Of a stretch of DNA of 64,000 bases, positions 21,216 to 32,206 are shown in pieces. The stretch comes from Amylostereum areolatum (taxonomy: Eukaryota > Basidiomycota > Agaricomycetes > Russulales > Stereaceae): positions 248,001 through 312,000 of the forward strand of contig SAXG01000051.1 of the NCBI GenBank assembly GCA_012932865.1. Direction: 5' to 3'. The translations under genes and the position numbers were made by a program. Each line of letters begins with the position of its first letter. The stretch's first letter is position 1. The notes beneath the pieces were generated by a model. It was given only the letters and a program-made list of their open reading frames with translations. It was not told where the DNA came from and made no database searches.

Positions 21216-21650
21216 TTAGCAGTTAGTGGTGGGGTTCATGCATAACCACGCACCTTCGGCCTCCCACCATCGGCTCCCAAGCGGAGGAACCCCATCTGTA
21301 CCTTCGACCTCTTGCATCCACACCGCCGTGTTCTTCCGCATACAGAGTTCGTCATCTTGGAGCAACAGGATCCGCGCCCAGAACGACATGTATCCTAGAG
21401 GTGGATCCTGACCGATCTCGGCCTCCGCGCAGTAGGCCTGCCGTGCCCGTCCCTGCAGCCACACGATAGTTAGCAGTATAGCGGATACACAGGGACTGCG
21501 ACGCACAAATTCGGCCGCAAAACGGTCCCACCAGACACCCCTCGGAAGACGACCAGACAGGATCTTCGCCTTGAGGTACAGCCACGCGTGACGGAGGCGG
21601 ATTTCGTGTCGACGCGCGTCCAGGTAAATTTCATGCTTGACCGTGCTCAT
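21216..21650 (-). CDS. Small hypothetical protein next to the LTR
   Basis: 144 aa from the Met at 21650 (MSTVKHEIYLDARRHEIRLRH) to a TAA only two bases past the chromovirus LTR. It is rich in Trp and Arg with helical segments (AILLTIVWLQGRARQAYC, GYMSFWARILLLQ). It is divergent from the gene at 21889 with 238 bp between starts, so the two may share a promoter. The chromovirus sits against its 3' end and may have trimmed it. The frame is open upstream to 21824, but that part is Pro/Arg-rich. No family recognised. Confidence 0.45.
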   Translation of the reverse strand: MSTVKHEIYLDARRHEIRLRHAWLYLKAKILSGRLPRGVWWDRFAAEFVRRSPCVSAILLTIVWLQGRARQAYCAEAEIGQDPPLGYMSFWARILLLQDDELCMRKNTAVWMQEVEGTDGVPPLGSRWWEAEGAWLCMNPTTNC

Positions 21651-21888
21651 TTTGCAGCTTGTGCGGGGCGAACAGGTGACTTTGAGCGATGGGATCGGGG
21701 GAGGTGGTGGTGGTAGGAAGGAAGAGAGACGCGGAGGCCGGCGAGGTGACACTGTGACGCGACATTGCACAACGGAAAATGCCGAAGGGTCACGTGACCA
21801 CACAAAAACGACGCGTAATCGCACAAGTCGTGTCTCACTCTCTTTCTCTCTTCATCTTCCATCCCACTTGCAATACCCCTCATCTGAC

Positions 21889-23526
21889 ATGTCTTCAACT
21901 TCCGCCGCGCACTCAGGTCCTATTGACGTCGATAACTACATGTTCTCGCATGACTTCCGCAAACTGGAAGCCCGGCTCCTATGTGCTATTGACACCTTGC
22001 AGACCACACCCGGACGGGCGAATGTGAAGTGGTGGAACCTGTTCAAACGGACATTGGTGCGTAATTCCCTTTCTCCTTTGCATTTGAAAATAACACATCG
22101 CGATCACAGCAACGTCTCATCGACACGTACGTTGTCGAGGCCCGGCAGCTCGGAGTCACCGAGTATCCGCAGAGCATCTCGTCGTTACTTTGGTGCCAAG
22201 TCATAGTCGACAGGCGTGACAGTCGCAGTCGCAACAGTGATGGTGCTGATGAGTTGACGGGACGGGACTGGCGTTCGGAGGCGGAAAAAACCGGCCATAA
22301 AAGTGAGTCCCACATCCCTCACCTACCATCCGAGGCTTCATCCGAGCCTCCGCAGGATTTTGGGTCCAAAACATCATTCAGGATGAACCCGCATCCGAGG
22401 TCTCTCACGACTCGGATAATCCGACGTGGTGGACAAATGAGGTACACATCACCGCTAGTATACATCGAGGTTGTCTAGCTAACCATGGTTTAGAGAAAGT
22501 GCCACAGATACATGGCCCACAACCTCGGATGCTGGAACATGGGCAACGTCCGGTCCTGTGTCCTCTGCGTCCGGGCGGAGATGGAGTGCTCCCACAAGAC
22601 CAAGGCCACAACGAGGACGACCAAATCCTCATGGGTCCATCTTCGTAAGCGTGATGAGGCTGGTCTTCAGCGTCGCATCCGTCCGCCGGCCCCGGTCATC
22701 CCCCCCTCGGTTGCAACCACACCCCCTCCGACCCCCCCTCCACCCCCTCAATCTGATGCCAGGCCTGCGCGTGCCCGGCCAGAACGGCAGGCTGCCAAGG
22801 TCGCCGCACAGCTCCTTGTGAAGCAGGACGAGGCCCTCAGTGATGACGACTATCCTGATGAGGCAGGATATCAGGCAGAGTATCCCTCGGACCCGGACCC
22901 GGATGAAGATCGTATGTTCGACTTTTCGTGGTTCGCCCCCCCAGACCCACTCTAACACTCTGAATTTAGCGGAGCTCAATGCTGGCATCGACCACTTCCT
23001 CAAGATCCTGACGACGAAGACCGGACCCGAACTCACGGAGGCTATCTGTGTCAATGACGAGGCCCTTCGCACCACATTCCATCACTACATCGAGGATGCT
23101 AAGGAGCAGCTTGCATACGAGCTTGTACTTCATCAGGCCCTCCAGACCGTCGTCTCGCAGCTCAAGGACGATATTGTCACAGCTGGGAAGGTCCTTCAGG
23201 CTGCAAAGGAGCGCCAGGATGCTATCGAGGGGCAGCTGATCCGCCAGATGGAGGCTGCGCTAACTTTGGCCGGACCCAACGACGATGAATCCGAGAGCCG
23301 CGGCCCCCAAGACAGTGACTCGACCTCGGACACCTCCGGACTCCCACCCATCGTTGCCCAGGAGGACAAGGTGAGCTGGGAGACACGTGCTGACAATGAC
23401 GATGCTGCGGAGGAGGAACTGGGCGATGATGAGGACGAGGAGGAGGAGGAGGAGGCGGATGATAATTTTGTGCCGGACTCGCAGGAAGGACAGGTCTTCG
23501 ACGAGGAGGATGAATACGACGAGTAG
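21889..23526 (+). CDS. Hypothetical acidic protein with Cys cluster, KDZ-neighbourhood gene
   Basis: Five exons (21889-22056, 22110-22302, 22356-22441, 22494-22911, 22970-23526) join in phase to 473 aa. The N-terminal part is helical. Exon 4 has a Cys/His-rich segment (CHRYMAHNLGCWNMGN, then CVLCVRAEMECSHK) that could bind zinc. It is followed by a Pro-rich linker, a helical coiled-coil-like region (residues about 290-390, HFLKILTTKTGPELTEAICV onward) and a very acidic tail ending DEEDEYDE. All introns are 52-58 nt with good sites, so the gene looks alive. I recognise the layout as one seen in agaricomycete repeat-associated hypothetical proteins, but know no function. It may be a passenger of the KDZ element to the right. 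Confidence 0.6.
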
Positions 23527-23744
23527 ATAGGTCGCATTGGGCGCTCGGTTGTATTAATCTGTGTTGGTCTTAACAAGTTGGGTGTGCTGCTTGGTGTCCG
23601 TCCGGACCTGTGCAGACTTGTGAGGTGTGATGGTCACCGGCCATCCGGGCCGCCCAGATAGCCTAGAATTTTATTCCGTTCCACGTGGTATGATGCCCGT
23701 CCGCCGATGAGCTGGCACTCTTTCCGTCGTACCATCACCGCCAA

Positions 23745-26700
23745 ATGTCTGATGACGAGCAATCCGACGTACCATTTCAATCATGGGACATTCCGGACCC
23801 CCATGGCGCCCTCCTGGATCACGAACTCCCGGACGATCAAGCAAAAGAACTTCCGCCCTTGCTCCCCGCCGAGCAAGACTGGATAACCAATCACCTGGAA
23901 GAGTTCAAGAAGCTCACGTACACAGACAAAAGTGAATGGGTGAAACAAATGCGAGTTCAGTTCTTTGCGGAGGTTCACAATGCAAAGCTCTATGATCCCG
24001 ATCATCCCCCAACAAAGAAGAAAGATGCTGCTTTCCACGAGCGAACTCAGGTACGTGGCTCGGATACTTGCGTCCGGAGCCTTCTCTCGATACCGTATCC
24101 CTAGGCATTCCGCTGGCATATCTTCAAACAAGGCCGTGTCCGCCGACCTCGAGACTATCTTGTCCATGATAAAGGCTTCAGCTTCCACGATGCATTCCGC
24201 AACATGTTCGAGAAACAAATTCTTGAGTGCCGTGACGAGCTGGTGAATGAGATGACGGAGGAGGACCGAGAGAGGAGCAAGAACCCAGAACTGCAGTGCT
24301 ATCAACCGGCACTTTCCGAAATCCTGAAGGGGCTGACGGCGCAGGATCGTGCGGATGTGGAGAAGCACCAAGCTGAACTCAACGCCCGAGGGCTTCCAGA
24401 GGATTTGAAGAGAATGTACGTCCGAGCCGGATCCCATCCAGATGCTGGTTGTTGACGACCAGAACAGCAATGCACGCACCCTGCTTTCCAAGATCCTGTA
24501 CGAGACCCAGAGGAAGGTGTGGAGACTGTGTGGCGTCCCGCTCCTCACTTTCGGGGCCATTCCAGGCAAGGTACCCGGCTCCTTCAAAGTCGAATGGTAA
24601 TGGTGACATTCTTGCTTTACCAGACCAATGCTGAATTCACAGCAGTTTCGAATACGGCACGGCATGCAACTATCTCGATAGGCCGTTCACAGAGGTGTTT
24701 CCCAACTGGGCATATGAGCCTCTGGATGACAACCTCCCGGAATGGGCACGTGCATGCAAAAGTATGTCGTCCGGACGCTAACAATCCCATCGCAAGTTGA
24801 CTATGTGCAGTTTTTAAGCCGGACCCAAAGAAACCCGCTCAGGTCACAAAGTCCGGGAACGTGAAGAAGCCATGGCCGAAGATCCCTCACAAGGATGGCC
24901 TTCCTCAGCCCCCAGATACTCCATGGACCCCAACTAAGCCACCTGTGGGTGAGAAGCGTCTATGGTGCCGTGCGTATCTTACTGCTGAACTCCGTACGTC
25001 CTCCGACTTTTGCCTATTGATGTTGTGTTGACTTCACCACAGGCATCGACGCGGATCGTGGCAACGCACACGTATTCTGGGGGGAGATCCTAAAAAAGGC
25101 GGATGAAACATTTTTCGCCATGTCTCAACTTCCTGCAGAGTGGACTAGGCTGTCGGATCCGGGAAAATGGACGCACAAACAATGTGGAGAATTTCGAGCA
25201 GCGGTAGAACAAAATCTTGCCGCCTCCGGACGTGGTTTCCACTTTCATCACGTCCACAGCTCTGGAGAGATCCACCCGGCAGTTCCGGCTGCTGACCGCA
25301 CCTGGTCACCAGAAGATGCAGAGAAGGAGGCGGAGGAGCGAGCGAATGAAGCGGACGAAGATGATGAAGAGGGCGAGCATCCGGCCCCGCCTCGTCAGAA
25401 GAAGAAGACAAAACGTTCGAATGCAGCCTCACGCTCGAGGAATAAATCTACCCCCCATACTGCAAACCGTCGAACCTCCGAGTCAGGCTCCGACCCCGAG
25501 ACGGTCCAAGAAAACGACCAGAAAACGACGCACCAAAGGGAAACGGGTTAGCAAAGCCATAGTGGAATCGTCGGATGAAGCAGAAAGCAGTCCGGCGCAG
25601 GGTCTTGCATCCGGGTCATCGGACCCTCAGTATCAAAGTGCGAGACGGGAGATGATTGCTACGGGGAAGGATTCGGAAGATGAACGTGACAACGGCGTTC
25701 CTATGACACAGTGGCCCCACCCAGCATGGCCCGGAACTGCCCCCAACACGGTTGCACAACAACCGCAGGCACAGTTCACTTACCTCCGGACACTGTCGGA
25801 CAAGGATCCTTACATCCGTCTAGTAGATCTGGTATCTCGTATTCCGGTACACCATCTCAATACCCATATCAAGACAATGTGAGCTAACCTCTCCTCCTCA
25901 CACATAGGCGGCACAGACAGACCTCAGACTCCCGAAAGACACACCAAAATGTGGGCTGTGGGATTGGCCCAAGCGATGGATTGGGTCCGAGCAGCACGAG
26001 TTTCAGCCAGCGATGATTGAGCTCCGGAACTGCGTCGCAGACTTTAATGAAGATCCCCCAACATTTCTGTGGCAAGGGGAAGACAAATCATGGGCTGGAA
26101 GAGATCGCGCGTCTGCAGCGTTATTGCTCCTTGGGCTATACGATCACGACACAGTGTTCTGGGAGGCAATGAAGACCCAGTCGGACCTGTGGAGGGAGTC
26201 TGCGCTGGCCCCCTGCGGGGTGTCCTCAAGAGGCACAATTATGACCTCTTGCATTGGCAAGCTGCCCGAGTACGCCGATGATGGCAGGGAAGGAGGCTGG
26301 TGGTGGTCGGAGGCAGTGGAGGCGATGACCCTGGCCGCACAAACTGAAATTGCGAATTTGGAAGCTGCAGGCATTCCAGTCAATGCATCCACATCCGCCA
26401 TCCGAAGGAATCCGACTCTCAAGGCCCAGCCTCCCCCTAGGTCTATACATATTCCTCGGTCGGACGAGGAGCATCCGGATAGCCCATCTCAGAGTGGCCC
26501 ACCCCATAAGACTCCATGTTATTAATGTGGGTTCGAGCTAACAACCACACTGTCCAGGTCCACGTCCGAAGCCGCGTCCGACGGGCTCCAGGTCAATGGA
26601 AACGCCTCGTAGACGGACCGATATGGATGCACTGGCAGCCATGGACATGGATGACTTTCCCCTGCCCACCTTTGATGGGGTTGTGATGTCTGACGACGAC

Positions 26701-27167
26701 GAAGAGGATGTCCCGGACTCTTCGGACATTTTTGCGCCACTGGTCTTTTCCAAGGTGATCGACTCCGATGAGGATGAATCTCCTTCCGATCATGCCCCAC
26801 AACACCATGTTCACTTTGTATGGACTCTATCTCCCTCACTGATACACTTTGACTGATGTCGCCTATAACGTAGACTCCACCACCAGCCAATCTGGATGAT
26901 CCTGAAGAGCGCCCGAAGCGCAAACGAAAACCACCATCCAGGGCAGATTCATTATATCCCCCTCCTGTGTTGACGAAGCCCACAACTTACAAGAGGAAGC
27001 AGAGGTCGACAAAGGTAGTGATCCAGCCAAATATTGCGGCCGGTGATGCTGGACCCTCTTCTTTACCTGTGCAACCTGAGACAACCAACTTACAGGATGG
27101 TGGACGGAAGCGGTTAAGCAGTGTTGTGAACACCCCCCGAAAGGGGAAGGGAAAGAGGCGAGAATGA
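23745..27167 (+). CDS. Large hypothetical multi-exon protein, KDZ-neighbourhood gene
   Basis: Starts MSDDEQSDVPFQSWDIPDPH. Exon 1 is 23745-24050 and exon 2 is 24105-24415. About seven more exons run to the stop at 27165-27167. Exon 2 reads RWHIFKQGRVRRPRDYLVHD then PELQCYQPALSEILKGL. Later exons include EYGTACNYLDRPFTEVFP, TEVFPNWAYEPLDDNLPEW, the segment GRGFHFHHVHSSGEIHP, an acidic and then Lys/Arg-rich linker (about 25340-25560), a Trp-rich segment (KCGLWDWPKRWIGSEQHEF) and a basic nuclear-type tail (TPRKGKGKRRE). Between about 25440 and 25560 the likely coding frame changes without a good intron, close to a C6 run, so a 1-nt indel is possible. No catalytic domain is recognised. The basic tail suggests a nuclear or DNA-associated role, which is inference. 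Confidence 0.5.
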
Positions 27168-27229
27168 ATATATTTTTGTTGGTTGATGTCAGATAGGGCA
27201 GAGGGCGGAGGGCGGAGCAGTGCCAGATA

Positions 27230-27588
27230 GTAGATAGATCTGGACTGTACACCACCCCATCCCAAGTCCTATGATGGCGACACGTTCTGAATGGTTCATT
27301 GATTGCCTTTGTGCCAAGCCCGTTGAGCTTGTCCTCTAGTGAACGAGGCATTGCGATGTGGGCAGCGAGGCTGGATGTACTAGTAGACGGGGGGGACCGA
27401 ACCCCGTTCCATTTGTTCGGTCCTCCCTTCTACTGGTACATCCAGCCTCACTGCCCACATCGCAATGCCTCGTTCACTAGAGGACAAGCTCAACGGGCTT
27501 GGCACAAAGGCAATCAATGAACCATTCAGAACGTGTCGCCATCATAGGACTTGGGATGGGGTGGAGTGTACAGTACAGATCTATCTAC
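27230..27588. repeat. Large near-perfect inverted repeat (hairpin), about 172-bp arms
   Basis: Left arm about 27230-27401 and right arm about 27415-27588 are reverse complements with only a few differences (for example gcagcgagg/gcagtgagg and a 2-nt length change), separated by about 13 nt. Both arms contain the same open frame starting MPRSLEDKLNGLGTKAIN, one per strand. The outer about 60 bp recurs once more at 28081-28142. Such a palindrome can form a cruciform or make double-stranded RNA. Confidence 0.85.
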
Positions 27589-28080
27589 TCAATGGGGGCG
27601 TATCCGGCGATGATGGGTCCCGGTTCTCCTTCGTCATCAGGGCCGGAGAACGGTGATGAATTCGAAGAATCAGATGGGCACATAATTGCCTGACTCAGCG
27701 AGTGTTCGAGTAGGGTGACGACACGTTCGACTACCGCTCCTCGAACCAGTCCGAGCTCATGGGCGCCCTCGGGATGGATCAAAGCCAGTAAAATGGGTTC
27801 CAAGATTCCTACCCCTCCCTCATGTTCCCCTGCCTACCCAAACTATCTCAGCCAAATGTTCAACGAGACCGTCGAAGCGCACACGGTCGCAAGCGGCAAC
27901 TCGGACGCGGACAGTACTTCCGACACGTGCTCCCACCAAGCGCAGGCGGCTCTCCAGCTCGTCCGCGACCGACCCCCTTCATCTGCGGTGTCCTATTCCT
28001 CCTTCGGGCACCGTCGCAACCGTCCAGCAATAACAGCAACAGCAACAAGTCGTCTATCGGCGGGCTCGGTGCCGGATAAC
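27589..28080. other. Spacer between hairpin and third repeat copy
   Basis: Bounded by the right hairpin arm and, in opposite orientation, the 28081-28142 copy. Right after the arm the + frame reads GLGMGWSVQYRSIYSMG and continues to an acidic end at about 27691. An open frame at 27715-28086 is Ser/Thr/Pro-rich. I cannot support a gene here. Confidence 0.3.
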
Positions 28081-28142
28081 AGATAGATCTGTACTGTACA
28101 CTCCACCCCACCCCACCTCCTATGATGGCGACATGTTCTGAA
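28081..28142. repeat. Third, partial copy of the hairpin arm
   Basis: Shares agatagatctg...actgtac and cctatgatggcgacatgttctgaatgg with the outer part of the 27230 arm, in the same orientation as that left arm. It supplies the acceptor and last exon of the minus-strand gene that begins at 28446, so the repeated unit looks like the 3' end of a gene. Confidence 0.75.
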
Positions 28143-28446
28143 TGGTAGATTGACATGTGTGAGAGTATTGAAAATAATCAAGGGACAGGGGACATACCGT
28201 ATCTGTGGCCTCCGGGGTCTGTACCATGGCCCATGCTGTCTCTGTAACTTCACCGTCGGAGGCGGGGAATCTGTACGCAATGAGTGCCTGACGAGGGCCG
28301 GAATAGGATCGATCTTCATACCTATGTGACCACCAGGGGTTACGAATGTTTTGATGGTGCACAGCATACATCGTGTAGGTGGGTGGAATGGATTGAGGTG
28401 GTGAAGGGGAAGGACGGGGCACTGGGTTTGACTTGGGGATGCTCAT
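28120..28446 (-). CDS. Small hypothetical protein, two exons
   Basis: Exon 1 is 28446-28198 and exon 2 is 28137-28120, giving 88 aa. The intron is GTATGT...ACCATTCAG. Starts MSIPKSNPVPRPSPSP and contains an aromatic-rich stretch (YTMYAVHHQNIRNPWWSHRY) and ALIAYRFPASDGEVTETAWA. The last exon lies in a segment that is repeated in both arms of the nearby hairpin. No function recognised. Confidence 0.45.
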   Translation of the reverse strand: MSIPKSNPVPRPSPSPPQSIPPTYTMYAVHHQNIRNPWWSHRYEDRSYSGPRQALIAYRFPASDGEVTETAWAMVQTPEATDTVCPLSLDYFQYSHTCQSTIQNMSPS

Positions 28447-28630
28447 GTCTTCTGTGCTGTTGATGAAGATGAGATGTGACCTTTGGTCATTTTATACTTC
28501 CTCGGATGTTGCCGGATTCACACATCACATGACGAAAGCGATGCGATAGCAGACACAGTGCGACTAGGTACATTCAAGATATTTTTAAGAAGTCCGGACC
28601 CTCCGGCGGACCCTCCGGCGACGCGCTACC

Positions 28631-30754
28631 TCACTTCTCGCCCTGCTGAAACTTCCGCATGAGGGCCATGAACGGCGCGAGCTTCTCGTCAAGCTTGCGA
28701 TCGATGAGGGCGGTGATGGAGTTAGCAGTGGCGGTGTCCAAGTCACCATCCACCTGCATCGGCTCCACCACCTCCGCCGCGGCCTTCTCCTTCCCCTTCC
28801 CTGCACCAAGCGCCGCCACCAACCCTCCCTCCTCCTCTGCCGACATGGGGGCCACCTCCGGTGCGATCAGGACATGTCCTCCGCTGGACGCGGCCTTGCG
28901 GTACCACACCTCGGATGACTCGGGGTGGGGGGTCCAGACGGTGTCGTTCAGGTGCTTGAGCTGGGCGAGGGGTTCCTGCACCAGGGTGACGATCTCCGTC
29001 GCGATCCGGGCAGCAATGCGATCTTCGAGCATCCGCATTGCAGCTTCGAGTCCGAGGCCACCTGGATTGGCCATGCCAACGTGAGGTAGGGTCACAAACA
29101 AAATGGAAGGTGACTCACTGTATGGGTCCGTGCCCTCCGAGGCCAATGCCTCCTGGCGCTGACGTTTCGGAGGCGGAGCCTCTTCTGCGTCTCCTGCGGG
29201 GGGTGTTGAATCTGGGCCAGAGACCTCCTCCACCTTCCTTTTCAATGGGCCCGAGTCGGTAGGGGTCAGGGGGAGAGGGCTGAAAGGTCCCGGAGGCGGT
29301 TGGGGCCCCTTCTCCGCGACGTCCACGTCGACTGTAGGCTTCGGGTCTGGGGCAGGGAGCCCCTCGGATGTCGGTGTCTGCACGGCAGGGGGAGCGGACG
29401 CGGGGACCTTGGTGGAGGTCGCGGGGACCTCCGATGTGGTTGCGGAGGGCGACGGCGTTGGGGGTCCGGGCGGGGGTCGTGATCCCTTCTGCGTGACGTC
29501 CGCAACGTCCAGAGCCTCGGGGTCCGAGGGATGGACGTCCTTGGAGGTCGTAGGAGCGGGAGGGGGGGGGGTGTCTTCTTCGCCTGTGTCAACTTGGGCT
29601 TCGGCCTCACCACGGACGGCTTGTTTGTGGTGGAGGCTGGGGGGGGCAGGGTCTTCTGCGTCTCGGACGCGGACGGGCCAGTGTCAGTGCAAGGAGGTGG
29701 TGTGGCTTGCTTCCTCCCGGACGCGGACGTGGCTGAGGCCGGCGTGGGCGTGGTCTTCTCAGACGTCGGCGGGGGAGGCTTCGCGGTAGGGGCCGTGGTG
29801 GGCGCGGTCTTGTCGGACGTGGGGGGGGGATGCTTAGCGGCAGGGGCCACGGTCTTCTCGGACATGGGCGGGGGCGGGGGACGCTTCGCGGCAGGGGCCG
29901 GGGTGGGCGCGGTCTTGTCGGACGTGGGGGGGGGATGCTTAGCGGCAGGGGCCATGGTCTTCTCGGACGTGGGCGGGGGCGGGGGACGCTTCGCGGCAGG
30001 GGCCGGGGTGGGCGCGGTCTTGTCGGATGTGGGCGGGGATGCTTAGCGGCAGGGGCCACGGTCTTTTCGGACGTGGGCGGGGGCGGGGGACGCTTCGCAG
30101 CAGGAGCTGTGGTGGCCGCGGTCTGCTCGGACGTGGAGGGGCGAGGCTTGGTGGGGGGGGCGGATGTCTTGGTGGAGGTGGACGCGGTCGACGATGACGG
30201 GGGAGGGCGGGCGTCCACGTCACTCCTCAGGTCAGCCTTCTTCTTCTTAGACATCCAGATATCTAGAAAAATGTGAGAAAAGGAATAAGGGGAGGTAAGT
30301 GTGACGTACCTTCGACAGTCCACCATTGCTCCCGAACCTCTCCCAGCCACTTGCGCTGATATGTCTCCAGCGGTATCTGCTGAAGCGCCTCGGACCACTT
30401 CTCCTTCCCACCCGCCCTCATGGCGGCGGCCACCTCGTTAACAAATGTTGGGAACCGCTTGATACCGCGCGCAGCGAGTGTCGAGTGCATCTCTTGTGTA
30501 AGGAACGTCTGGGAAGGTACTAGTTAGTAAGTAGGAAGTGGGAGAGTATATAGCAAACGCACCAGGATCGGGTGGAGCTTGTTCCAGAACACTGCTCCAG
30601 GGACGACCTTGCGCGATTGGAACTCGGCCAGAATGTCGTGCACGATCCTCTCGTTGCGCATGATCTCCACGGAGAAGATGAACACGTCGGAATCGATGAA
30701 CACGTCGGAATCGATGTCGACGTTGGTGGCGGCGGCAGTGGCAGCAGGGGGCAT
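28631..30754 (-). CDS. Hypothetical protein with coding minisatellite, KDZ-neighbourhood gene
   Basis: Begins near 30754 (MPPAATAAATNVDIDSDVFI, with an 18-bp tandem duplication giving DSDVFIDSDVFI). The first exons encode a helical region (MRNERIVHDILAEFQSRKVV, then GIKRFPTFVNEVAAAMRAGG and YQRKWLGEVREQWWTVE). A basic SKKKKADLR segment and a long Pro/Ala/Lys low-complexity region follow, partly made of an about 105-bp repeat. The C-terminus, in its own exon or exons (about 29383-28631), is helical: EAAMRMLEDRIAARIATEIV onward, ending FMALMRKFQQGEK. The low-complexity part shifts frame between repeat units, mainly at G-runs of differing length, so either the sequence has indels there or the gene is decaying. 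No domain recognised. Confidence 0.4.
29798..30110. repeat. Coding minisatellite, about 105 bp x 3
   Basis: Three tandem units start near 29798, 29905 and 30010, each containing gcgcggtcttgtcgga, a G-run, tgcttagcggcaggggcc and cttcgcggcaggggccg. On the minus strand they encode repeats such as APAAKRPPPPP and SEKTVAPAAKH. The third unit has a shortened G-run (gtgggcggggatgc instead of gtgggggggggatgc), which changes the frame. Confidence 0.75.
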
Positions 30755-31027
30755 GATGGTGGGCTAGAGCACGAGTGAAGTCGAGAGAGGAGACGGTCAG
30801 ACGGTCGGACGGTGAGGTAAGAGGAGAATAAAAGAGAAGAGAACAAAGTTGAACATCGACGCGACAGATGACTAATACATTCGCACGATCACGCGGTGGA
30901 CGCGTCACGAACGTTCACAAGTCGTTTGTTTCTCCTGGACATCGACTGCCATCACTAGGTAAGTGTTGCATTGTACTACCGGGCTTGATCTGTTGATGAC
31001 TGCGTATCAGGTCTATCATCCATTACC

Positions 31028-31507
31028 ATGCCAGAACCGTTCAAGCAGGCACCTCTCTCGACGCCTTTTAGTACGCTCGCGCAGTATGACACCGATGAGG
31101 ACGGTGATCGTCAGAGGGAACGTCAGTCTGAGGAGCAATGTAAGGTTCCATTCTTCACTTTTTATTTGTCATTGAATGACATTGGTGATCAAGCTGAGGA
31201 TATCCAACACCATCCGGCGACATCCGTGGGGGTAGCCGGGGAGCGGTCAACGTCCGACCCTCCGAGCCCTCTCACGGACCCTGTAGGTTCCGACAGTGAG
31301 GATGACGAGGCCATTTCTCCAACGCTGCCAAGTCTGCAAGATGGATTACCACCTTGTGTAGTTTACCCATGGAGAAAATCAAAGTCGCCTGTCGAGCCGG
31401 ACCCCAAAGGAAGCAACAAGCGGCTCCGCACCAGTCCGGATGGAAAGGGCAAGAAGTGTACACGGTCGGGTGAGGACCTTAGTCGATGGTCAATTGCTCA
31501 TGGCTGA
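31028..31507 (+). CDS. Small acidic/basic hypothetical protein
   Basis: Starts MPEPFKQAPLSTPFSTLAQY. The frame is open throughout, but GTAAGG at about 31140 with an acceptor near 31194 looks like a real intron. Removing it joins RQSEEQ to EDIQHHPATSVG. The rest is Ser/Pro/Asp-rich and then basic (GSNKRLRTSPDGKGKK). It lies tail-to-tail with the KDZ transposase end (31596). No family recognised. Confidence 0.4.
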   Translation: MPEPFKQAPLSTPFSTLAQYDTDEDGDRQRERQSEEQCKVPFFTFYLSLNDIGDQAEDIQHHPATSVGVAGERSTSDPPSPLTDPVGSDSEDDEAISPTLPSLQDGLPPCVVYPWRKSKSPVEPDPKGSNKRLRTSPDGKGKKCTRSGEDLSRWSIAHG

Positions 31508-31595
31508 ATTGTGGATACTCTAGACCTGTCATCCGGGCAAGGAGAGGAATCAAACAAGTAGTATACATGTTTTCGAGGGGGTTGTAAAAATTGAA

Positions 31596-31746
31596 TTAGA
31601 CTGCAACATTGTATTTCCAAAAAACCTCCTCGGCTTCCTGCCTCAGTGTGCTCCAGGTCTCTATCTGTCGTGAAGCATAGCATGATGCTCCTATGTCCTT
31701 ACGGGCTAGGTGTGTGTTTCGGATGTCTGACCATTCGGATACCTTT
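31596..31746 (-). pseudogene. KDZ transposase, detached C-terminal 48 codons
   Basis: On the minus strand this reads VSEWSDIRNTHLARKDIGAS and continues to FWKYNVAV and a TAA at 31598-31596. It continues the frame of the exon that stops at 39243, once the chromovirus and one copy of the 5-bp target duplication are removed. It therefore belongs to the transposase at 39243-42985. Confidence 0.85.
31742..31746. repeat. Target-site duplication CCTTT, left copy
   Basis: CCTTT directly flanks the chromovirus here and again at 39243-39247, the 5-bp duplication expected from a Ty3/Gypsy integrase. Confidence 0.85.
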
Positions 31747-32206
31747 TGTCAGCAACGACTAGTGCGACAGCACCAAGTTACGACACAGCTGACTAGAAGA
31801 TGAGGACGACAGAGGGGAGCCGATCAGACACGGCGACAGACGAGGGAAAGCAAGCAAAGTCGGTAGAATTGACTAGCTCGAGATAAGGGATATGTACAGC
31901 GAGAACGAGCCTTATATACACAAGAGGAGAGAGACTTAGGTAAGCAACCGATACACGGCGATCAGTAAGCAGACCTAGTATAAGTAAGCAGTCGTATGTA
32001 AAAGAGCACAGCATGAGTCAGTATTGTACAGCATGAGTCAAGGGAAAGGAGTCAGACCCGGGCCGAGATGAGTCACGTGGGCCCGAGTGGGATATAGATG
32101 AACCGGGTCCGGGCCAAAGTGGAGCCGGACCGGTGATAAGCCAATAAGTCCTAAAGCGTGTAACCGATGTAAAGTAAAAAAAGAAAATTATAGACCGTTC
32201 ATGACA
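31747..32206 (-). repeat. 3' LTR of chromovirus copy 2
   Basis: 460 bp. In element orientation TGTCATGAAC...GTTGCTGACA, as in copy 1. It contains the end of the Pol frame (stop at 32199-32201). Confidence 0.93.

Noticed and set aside
29531..30276. Gly/Val-rich open frames on the + strand opposite the minisatellite
   Set aside because: Reverse-strand shadows of the Pro/Ala-rich coding repeat.
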